A DNA stretch of 64,000 nt, taken from contig CM019721.1 of NCBI GenBank assembly GCA_009760885.1, forward strand, positions 20,949,639 to 21,013,638, read 5' to 3'. Source of the stretch: Achatina immaculata (lineage: Eukaryota > Mollusca > Gastropoda > Stylommatophora > Achatinidae). This document shows positions 55,208-64,000 of this stretch, piece by piece; positions within the stretch are counted from its first letter, which is position 1; each line of letters starts with the position of its first letter. The notes below the pieces were generated by a model, which ran no database searches, was not told the origin of the DNA, and saw only the letters and a list, made by a program, of their open reading frames with translations. The translations under genes and the position numbers were made by a program.

Positions 55208-57245
55208 TGACTAATCAGGGAAACAGTTCTGTAGTTTGTGTATAATTTCAGGTTACCCTTTTTTTGACAGTGGTATGAATACAGTTCTTTTCCATTCTTT
55301 TGTCTAAATACCTAAAAGCCATAAATTTTTCCATAGCCCATGATAGATTGTTGTACATTCCTTTCCTCTTGCTTTAATAAGTTCAGCTGTTATCTGATCA
55401 CTTCCTAGTGATTTACCATTTTTCAGATTCTTTATTGCCCATAAAACTTCTATTGTCAGTTCGGGTTCTTTCTCCTCCAATAATAATTCACACTGTTGAT
55501 TTCTGCTTCCACAGTCGGTTGTTTCATACATTCCTCTGCAATATTCCTTCCATCTTTCTAGAATTTCCTCTGTCTCTGTCAAGGTATTCCCCATCTCGTT
55601 ACAAATTACATTTAGCTTAGGTGTGACATTTCTCGTCAGTGTTTCATTTCTTTTAACATTTCACCATCTCTTCCACACTTCTGATGTCCTTCTATTCTTT
55701 GACAACAACTTGTATGTATTGTTTTTTGCCTTTTCCTATGTTTACTTCTTTTGTTAAAGATTTGTGTTCCTTTTTGTTGTTGTTTGTCACTTTCCATTGC
55801 ACCTTCATTTCTCTACGTTGTTTTATCAGTTCTATTATGCCTGCTGTAATCCATCCATTCTTGTGTGTTTTCTTTACTGGAACCATGTCTTTAGCTGTTG
55901 TTATTAAGATATCTCTGTCCTATGTAGGCAAATCATCTAGTGTCATCTCCTTCTGTACAGCCATCAGGATTTCGAAACCGTTCTTCACTTCTATACCATA
56001 TTGTTCTGGTATTTTTGTAAGATGAGTGGTCTTGATCCTGTAACTGTCTTTTTATCTTTATCTTCATGGCTGCTACTAATAACGCATGGTCCGTGTCACA
56101 ATCAGCACCTGGTAAAGTGGTTTCTGATGATATACTTGATCTCCACCTTCTTTGCACTAAAATGTAATCTATTTGATTCTTGTTTTTCCCATCAGGTGAT
56201 ATCGATGTGTAAAGTCTTCTTGTTTACAAAAGTGTGTTAGGAATCATTAGCTCATTTCAGTCACTTGCCTCATTTCTATGTCCTATGCTAAACTTCCCTA
56301 CAACGTATCCTTCATCTTCTGTTCTTTCTGTACCAATCTTTGCTTTAAAATCCCCCGTTATTAATACAATATCATTTTTCCGTACCCGGTCTATTGTCGT
56401 TTGCAGTGTGTTATAAAAGTTTTCTACTTCCTCTTCTTCTGCTGCTAATGTAGGTGCATATATCTGGATGATTGTTACATTTCTAGGACTGCCCTTAAAT
56501 ATGATTGTGAGGATTCTATCACTTACTGGATTGTAACCTAGTATTCCTTGTGATGTTGATTTGTCCAAATAAAAAGTCATTCAGTTCTTTCCTATTAATT
56601 CTCCACCAGAGTATATAAAGATATTATCATTCTCGTTCTTGAAGTGTCATGATCCTTTCCATTGGTGTTCACAGATTCCCATAATGTGTATCCCAGTTCT
56701 TATCATCTCGTCACTTCCCCTCATATAAACTTCTTACATTCCATGTTCCTACTCTTATTTTTCTTTTTAGTTTGATGCAGGAGTTTTCCTTAGTAACACC
56801 GTCAGGATTTTGTCCGTCATCACAATTACTAGTACTGACCTCTGTCTCACACTCTTCCCCAGTGTTAAAATTTGATCTATCTGGCCTGGGGGACTCACCA
56901 CCAGATCTTTTTCCTATTTGACTTTCCATGATTGCTGTTTGGGTTTCTTGGTATATTTCCAGAAGATAGTTTACCATTGCTTCCGGGCAGTGACTGTACT
57001 AGTCAGTGATCGTAGCCATTGTCCATAAATTGAGAACATCTGTCTACCATCATAGAACAGTGACCATAACCAACATTATCTGTCAGCTGCTCTCCCATTC
57101 CATCCACCACCTGCTCCCATGGCTTCACGTCACCCTGATCGGGGGGCATTCGGGTACTCCACCTTGCCCAAGGGTGTCCCGTAGACTGACGGAGGTAAAG
57201 AGTCTTACTTCTCCTTTAGGGGATACCCCTACCCCGCTAACCTAT

Positions 57246-60200
57246 CTAGGGGCGGATAACCGTGAAGGTATGGAATCTGGCAACAGTTATAACTGAACAT
57301 CGAGGTCACCAACTCTGCATACCGTTGACATCGATAGAAAATTCATGGTCTCTAAATTCACAACAAAGACCGGACTTTAGAATGTAAGAAGGATGGCCGC
57401 AACAAGAAAAACTGCTCAGATAATACAAGAAATAGACAGATATCACCTGGATATGCTGGGCCTCAGTGAAATGCCATGGCCAGAAGCAGGGAACGAACGG
57501 CAGAAAACAGTAAGTTCATAATATATTCCGGCAGAGACAGTGGGAAATGTCAAGAAGGAGTGGGTATAATTAGATCATCTGAGCGAGAGGAAAGAGCCTT
57601 ACATATTGAGAACCAGTGAACAGTCGCATGATAAGAGCACGATACAAAATAAGGCATGGAAGAATGACAATCATACAATGCTAGGCACCCACGAATGATG
57701 CAGATGATGAAATAAAAGACGATTTCTATTACCAACTACAACAACTTATCAACAAAGTACCTAACACGACATCTTTATTGTCACGGGAAACTTCAACCAC
57801 AAGGTAGGAAAAAAAGATAACACTGACGACGAAACAGTAATGGGGAAAGAAAGAATTGGTAAAATAAATCTGAACGGAGAAAGATTAATTGAAAAATGTC
57901 TAACAGAGGGCATGGTCATTGGAGGAACAATATTTCCACACAAAGAAATACATAAAACAACATGGATGTCTCCAGATGATAGAACCAGAAACCAGATAGA
58001 TCATTTTTGTATTAGAAAACAATGCAGAACATCTCTGATAGATGTAAAAGTATATAGCGGTGCAGATGTCAACAGTGATCACAAGCTGTGTATAGGGAGG
58101 ATAAGACTTAAACTGAAAAGCTAACACAAGAAAGCAGTACTCAGAAAAATAAACAGTCTTAGCCTACAAGAAGAAAATACCAACAGTAATTTCAGTTTGG
58201 AACTTACCAAACATTTCGCAGCCCTCAGCGAGGTAGACGAGACAGATATAGATGAATTATGGATTTCATACAGAACAGTCATAATCACGGCAGCAAAAGC
58301 AACTGCTGGACTACAATCAACAAATAGAAAAGCTTGGATATCAGGTAACATATGGAAATACATACGTAAAAGAAGAGCAGCTAAATTAGACGTGTTGAAT
58401 GTAAAGACAGATATTGGAAAAGTTTTGGCAAAAGTAACATACAAAGAACTAGACAATAAAGTAAAAACTTCAGCTAGGAGAGACAAAAGAGAATATATGG
58501 ACAATATGGCAAAAGAAGCAGAAAATGCAGTAAAAACAGGAGACAGTAAAACTCTATATAACATACAGAAGAAGCTAATAGGTGCTATTACCTCCAGAGA
58601 AAGACCAGTCTTTACCAAAACAGACAACCTATTAACATCAAGTAAAGACCAAAAGCAAAGATGGGCCAAACACTTCCAAGAAATACTTAATCGACCACAC
58701 CCAAATGAATTAATAAATCTTGAAACCGATTTACCAGTCCCACAACTAAATGCCAACTTAGATGAAGTTGCAGTTAATGAAACTGAAACGGCAGTGAATC
58801 TAGTGGCTAACAACAAAGCTGCAGGTGAAGATGAAAAAACAGTCGAAATGTTAAAAGCTATTAATAGTGACAATATGAACCAGCTAGAGAATGTTTAATA
58901 ACATTTGGAAAGAAGAAAAAGTCCCTTCTAAATGGAAAAAGGGAATCATTGTTAAAATATCCCAAAAAGGCAAACTCAATGACTGCACTAACTGGAGGGG
59001 TGTAATCTTACTATCATTTGTGTCAAAGGTGATTCTTAATAGAATTAAGGATGCTGCAATGAGAGAAGAACAGGCAGGATTTCGAAAAGGGAGAAGCTGT
59101 CTCAACTAGATAGTTACTCTAAGAATAATACTTGAAGAACATATTGAAAAGCAGAAACCATTAATCCTGAACTTCATAGACTTAAAATAAGCATTTGCTA
59201 GCATACACAGAGATTTATTGTGGATAATTTCAAGACTAGGTGGAATACCATCTACAGCTATCAGTATCATTAGGGATCTATACAACGGATGTGTTTGTTC
59301 AGTCAGGATAGAAGAAAGAATGAGCGAATGGTTCCAGGGTTGAAACAGGTGTGAAACAAGGATGTAAATTATCTCTATTGCTTTTTGGAATTGCCATAGA
59401 TTTATAATGAAAAGATGCTGCACAGGTAATATGGGCAATGATTCGGTACATGGGTCCCAAATAGAAGATCTCGATTTTGCAGATGACATGACTCTTATCA
59501 ATGATATTGTGAAATCGATGCAGGAAAAAACAGATTCTTTGTCTTCCTTGGCTAGCAAAATATATCTTAACATTAACAAAGACAGAACAAAAATAATTAA
59601 ACTTCTCATTATTCAAGAACGAAAAATATACGTAGAAGGAACAGTTGTTGATGAAGTAAAACAATCTGCATACCTTGGCAGTTACACAGACCAGGATGGT
59701 GACACCAGAAAGGAAGTTAGAATTCGAACTGCAAAAGCAGCATTGTCCTTAAAAAATCTTGAGAACATGTGGAATTCAAACGTTACAAGCACAAAAACCA
59801 AGTTAAGATTATTCAATTAAAGTGGGATATCCACCCTCATTTATGCATGCGAAAGCAGGAAATCAACAAAAGAAGTAGACAACAAACTAGACTCTTTTGA
59901 AAACGAATGCCCAAGGAAAATATTTGGTATAAAGTGGATCGAAATCAAGACCAACGCAGAGATAAGACAGATGAGCAATCAACAACCTGTCTCATGGGTG
60001 ATCAGAAAAAGAAGATGGACATATGTAGGCCATGTGATGAGAAGAAACAATCAGAGAATACCAAAACAAGCTATCAAGTGGAGCACAACAGGCTGAAGAA
60101 AAAGAAGATGGACATATGTAGGCCATGTGATGAGAAGAAACAATCAGAGAATACCAAAACAAGCTATCAAGTGGAGCACAACAGGCTGAAGAAAAAAAGG

Positions 60201-60385
60201 CCGACAGGTTGACCACGTGAAACTATAAAAAGGTCATTGTTAAGAGAAGTCAGTTTAGTGGGCATAAAATCCATTGATGAGGTTGAAAGACTCGCCGAGA
60301 ACAGGAAAACTTGGCAAACAACTATGCGAGCCACATGTGACGTTTAACGTCCTGGGAAATACGTAAGATGTAAGAATGAAGATAG
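57246..60385 (+). mobile_element. LINE family A-like, near full-length decayed copy (A7)
   Basis: Begins right at the 5' end of B5. N-terminal endonuclease remains (ATRKTAQIIQEIDRYHLDML then GLSE near 57395-57465, NDADDEIKDDFY near 57695), then TRNQIDHFCIRKQCRTS (57840-58124), a coiled linker frame (58197-58898), RT pieces (CTNWRGVILLSFVSK, EEQAGFRKGRSCLN near 59060, DFADDMTLI near 59475) and C-terminus (RKRRWTYVGHVMRR near 60010-60060). It ends near 60385 with a worn tail. It shows what A2 lacks at its 5' end. Many stops and frameshifts. Near 60007-60195 a ~93-bp segment is directly duplicated. Confidence 0.87.
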
Positions 60386-60399
60386 AAGCGTGAAATTGT

Positions 60400-61662
60400 G
60401 CACGCTTTAAATATGGCATGAGCTGATTGTGTGAACCAAAGTTCACGCCAACCGGCCAAAGAATATGGCTGCCCTAACCATTGAAATGGAGCGTGTTAGT
60501 TAGTCGCGGTATAAGCAGCGAATTGTAATAGAATTTCTCGTTGCAGAGAAGGAAACTGTTGTGAACATTCACAAGCGTCTATGTGATGTGTATGGAAGTT
60601 TTGCAGTCGACAGGGTCATTCGCTGGGTTCAGAGAATCAAAGAATCAATAAGTGGAGATAAGGAGTTGCATGATCGGCCGCGCTGTGGACGTCCTGCCAC
60701 AGCCAACAAAGCAGAAATGTTGAAATGCGCTGAGAGCATTATTCTTACTGATAGGCGTATCACTAATCAACAATAGGCCTTAAAGCTGTCAGTCAGCAAT
60801 AGTATTGCAAATACACTTATAAAAGCTCTCGGATTTTCTAAGGTTTGCGCACGATGGGTTCTTCGAATTCTCACAAATGACTATCGATTGCAGAGACAAG
60901 CAATTTCTTTTGAATTGTTGAAGCGTTTCAATGATGAGGGAGAGAACATTTTGGCTAAGATCGTAACAGGTGACGAAACCTGAGCACATCATTTTGAACC
61001 TGAGACAACAAGACAGTCAATGGAGTGGCATCATCCGCAATCACCACGAAGAAAGAAATTCAAGAATACTCCTTCAGCTGAAAAGGTCATGATCACTGTC
61101 TTTTGGGACATTGAAGGTGTGATTCTTGTGGATGTTATGCCAAGAGGAGAGACAATAAGTTCGCAAGCTTACATTAATACATTGTAAAAACCCAATCAAC
61201 GTTTTCGCAGAGTTCGGCCGCACAAGAATCCAGCAGATTTACTTCTCCTTCACGACAATGCGCCCTCACACAAGTCTGACAACACGGGAAGCAATCACCA
61301 AATCGGGTTGGACTGTACTACCCCATCCACTCTATAGTTCTGATTTGGCACCCTCTGATTTCCATCTGTTTGGTCCAATTAAAGATGCACTCCGAGGGTT
61401 AAGATTTGAAGATGAAGAAAGGAGTGATTCATGCAGTGAAGAAATGGCTACATAATCAAGAGAAAATATGGTATGGGCTAGGAATACATTCTCTTGTTTC
61501 GCACTGGCGTAAAGCCGTACAAGTTGATGGGGATTATGTTGAATAATACCGATGTTTACATGACATGTCCATGTATATTGTATATACATTTCATGCTTTT
61601 TTGAATAAACAGCTCCTGAGAAAAACGATGTTGTGCATTACTTTCTGAACATGCCTCGTAGT
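60400..61662 (+). mobile_element. Mariner-type DNA transposon Mar2, decayed
   Basis: Transposase in broken frames. Helix-turn-helix region at 60561-60776 (MNIHKRLCDVYGSFAVDRVI and DRPRCGRPAT), then IVTGDET with the first catalytic Asp followed by TGA where Trp is usual (about 60982), VFWDIEGVILVDVMPRGETI, LLLHDNAPSH with the second Asp (about 61245) and HPLYSSDLAPSDFHLFGPIK with the third (about 61330-61380). The spacing fits the DD34D mariner group. The right terminal repeat is visible near 61635-61662 (attactttctgaacatgcct); a matching left repeat was not found, so the left end is probably lost. Confidence 0.85.
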
Positions 61663-61671
61663 TTATTTTCC

Positions 61672-64000
61672 ACTGCTTATTAAACCTGATACTCAACAAA
61701 GACTTACTTGATTTCACACTTCTCCATGTTATACCTGATACTCAACAAAGATTTACTTGACTTCACACTTCTCCATGTTATACCTGATACTCAACAAAGA
61801 CTTACTTGACTTCACACTTCTCCATGTTATACCTGATACTAAACAAAGACTTACTTGACTTCACACTTCTGAATGTTATACCTGATACTAAACAAAGACT
61901 TACTTGACTTCACACTTCTCCATGTTATACCTGATACTCAACAAAGACTTACTTGACTTCTCACTTCTGCATGTTATACCTGATACTCAACAAAGACTTA
62001 CTTGACTTCACACTTTTCCATGTTATACCTGATACTCAACAAAGACTTACTTGACTCCACACTTCTCCATGTTATAACTGATACTCAACAAAGACTTACT
62101 TGACTTCACACTTCTCCATGTTATACCTGATACTCAACAAAGACTTACTTGACTTCACACTTCTCCATGTTATACCTGATACTCAACAAAGACTTACTTG
62201 ACTTCACACTTCTCCATGTTATACCTGATATTCAACAAATATTTACTTGACTTCACACTTCTGCATGTTATACCTGATACTCAACAAAGACTTACTTCAC
62301 TTCACACTTCTCCATGTTATATCTGATACTAAACAAAGAATTACTTGACTTCACACTTCTCCACGTTATACCTTTTACTACACAAAGATTTACTTGACTT
62401 CTCACTTCTGCATGTTGAACATGATACCAAACAAAGACTTCCTTGACTTCACACTTCTGTATGTTGAACATGATATTAAACACATATTTATTTGACTTCA
62501 CACTTCTGCATGTTGAACATGATACTAAGTACAGATTTATTTGACTTCACACTTCTGCATGATATACCTGATACTCAACAAAGACTTACTCGACTTCACA
62601 CTTCTGCATGTTATACCTAATACTAAACAAAGACTTACTCGACTTCACACTTCTGCATGTTATACCTGATACTAAACAAAGACTTACTCGACTTCTCACT
62701 TCTGCATGTTATACCTCATACTAAACAAAGACTTACTCGACTTCTCACTTCTGCATGTTATACCTCATACTAAACAAAGACTAACTCGACTTCTCACTTC
62801 TGTATGTTATACCTGATACTAAACAAAGACTTACTTGATTTCACACTTCTGCATGTTATACCTAATACTAAACAAAGACTTACTTGACTTCACACTTCTG
62901 CATGTTATACCTGATACTAAACAAAGACTTACTTGACTTCACACTTCTGCATGTTGAACATGATACTAAACACAGATTTATTTGACTTCATACTTCTGCA
63001 TGTTGAACCTGATACTAAACAATGACTTACTCGACTTCTCACTTCTGCATTTTATACCTGATACTACACAATGACTTACTAGACTTCACACTTCTGCATG
63101 TTATACCTCATACTAAACAAAGGCTTACTCGACTTTTCACTTCTGCATGTTGAACATGATACCAAACAAAGACTTACTTGACTTCACACTTCTGTATGTT
63201 GAACATGATATGAAACACATATTTATTTGACTTCACACTTCTGCATGTTGAACATGATACTAAGTACAGATTTATTTGACTTCACTCTTCTGCATGATAT
63301 ACCTGATACTCAACAAAGACTTACTCGACTTCACACTTCTGCATGTTATACCTGACACTAAACAAAGACTTACTCGACTTCACACTTCTGCATGTTATAC
63401 CTGATACTAAACAAAGACTTACTCGACTTCTCACTTCTGCATGTTATACCTCATACTAAACAAAGACTTACTCGACTTCTCACTTCTGCATGTTATACCT
63501 CATACTAAACAAAGACTTACTTGACTTCACACTTCTGCATGTTATACCTGATACTAAACAAAGACTTACTTGACTTCACACTTCTGCATCTTATACCTCA
63601 TATTAAACATAGACTTACTTGACTTCACACTTCTGCATGTTGAACATGATACTAAACACAGATTTATTTGACTTCATACTTTGCATGTTGAAACTGATAC
63701 TAAACAATGACTTACTCGACTTCTCACTTCTGCATGTTATACCTCATACTAAACAATGACTTACTCGACTTCACACTTCTGCATGTTATACCTCATACTA
63801 AACAAAGGCTTACTCGACTTTTCACTTCTGCATGTTATACCTCATACTAAACAAAAACTTACTTGACTTCTCACTTCTGCATGTTATACCTCATACTAAA
63901 CAAAGATTTAGTTGACTTATCACCTCTGCATGTTATACCTGAATATAAACAAAGACTTACTCGACTTCTCACTTCTGCATTTTATACCTAATACTAAACA
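61672..64000. repeat. Minisatellite, ~49-bp unit, ~47 copies, runs off the window
   Basis: Unit ttatacctgatactcaacaa, then agacttacttgacttcacac and ttctgcatg. Variants alternate (tactcaac/tactaaac, cctcat/cctgat, gttgaacatgat). A block of about 700 bp (from ~62400 to ~63130) is followed by a very similar order of variants from ~63150, suggesting duplication of a multi-unit segment. On the minus strand most units contain GTCAA|GTAAGTC, a strong donor-like match. Confidence 0.94.

Larger units (their letters stand above)
52877..57245 (-). mobile_element. LINE family B, long decayed copy (B5), holding A6 and C4
   Basis: Minus strand from the family 5' end at 57245 (aggttagcggggtagggg, as in B3) down to 52877, where its own 3' end is missing. 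It includes the N-terminal segment before the endonuclease (MVNYLLEIYQETQTAIMESQ and RVGTWNVRSLYEGK, 56711-56977), endonuclease parts (VTIIQIYAPTLAAEEEEVEN, 56257-56580; RRWRSSISSETTLPGADCDT, 55933-56157), and RT parts (AGFRQGRGSRYHIF and LYLAFLDYSKAFDCVQHQ, 54375-54599; VRQGCILSPYLFNLY, 54084-54332). Interrupted by A6 (53115-53923) and C4 (54639-55207). Many frameshifts. Confidence 0.88.

Overview
This window looks like nuclear DNA from an invertebrate animal that I cannot place more precisely. It is mostly AT-rich and very repeat-dense. It carries several families of animal-type non-LTR retrotransposons, two Penelope-like elements, mariner-type transposons and about two dozen minisatellite arrays. 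There is no operon structure, ribosome binding site, CRISPR array, rRNA or tRNA that I can support.

Two kinds of sequence make up almost everything. The first is minisatellites with 20-54 bp units: 0.5, 2.7, 9.0, 9.8, 11.3, 16.6, 19-22, 22.6-30.6, 30.8, 35.8, 36.3, 37-38, 39, 43.8, 44.4, 49.4, 50.0, 51.2, 51.6 and 61.7-64 kb. Many units have lengths divisible by 3, so they give long but meaningless open frames. The second is interspersed elements. I name the LINE families A-E here for convenience. A is RTE-like with a GATATAA-rich tail; its best copy has an 860-codon frame at 6.0-8.6 kb. B has a GAATGAAT tail. C is seen only as ~0.55 kb 3' ends with a GAT tail. D is seen only as 3' ends with a GA tail. 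E is Jockey/I-like, with endonuclease, reverse transcriptase and RNase H and a GAA tail, at 45.1-49.0 kb. Penelope-like elements lie at 12.8-14.8 and 17.4-19.1 kb, and mariner-type elements at 39.4-40.7 and 60.4-61.7 kb. A GC-rich unclassified element built of 1,214-bp tandem units fills 22.7-26.7 kb, and part of it is repeated at 27.9-28.9 kb. Many insertions are nested and keep target-site duplications, so their relative ages can be read.

The third, easily missed component is a set of short non-repetitive islands on the minus strand that look like exons of one or two host genes whose introns are filled by the arrays and transposons. Candidates at 22481-22584, 17228-17367, 15571-15755 and 8870-8964 carry AG/GT borders (except one irregular donor) and can be joined in compatible phases. 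A second set at 51328-51404, 50927-50990, 49241-49326 and 38711-38780 also joins in phase. I do not recognise the proteins.

The most notable single structure is a chimeric insertion at 33723-34689 (C end, then B sequence, then another C end). Its first two parts match the C-in-B junction at 54639-55490 in the same window, which suggests 3' transduction plus template switching during retrotransposition. All coordinates are read by eye; no alignment or gene prediction was run.
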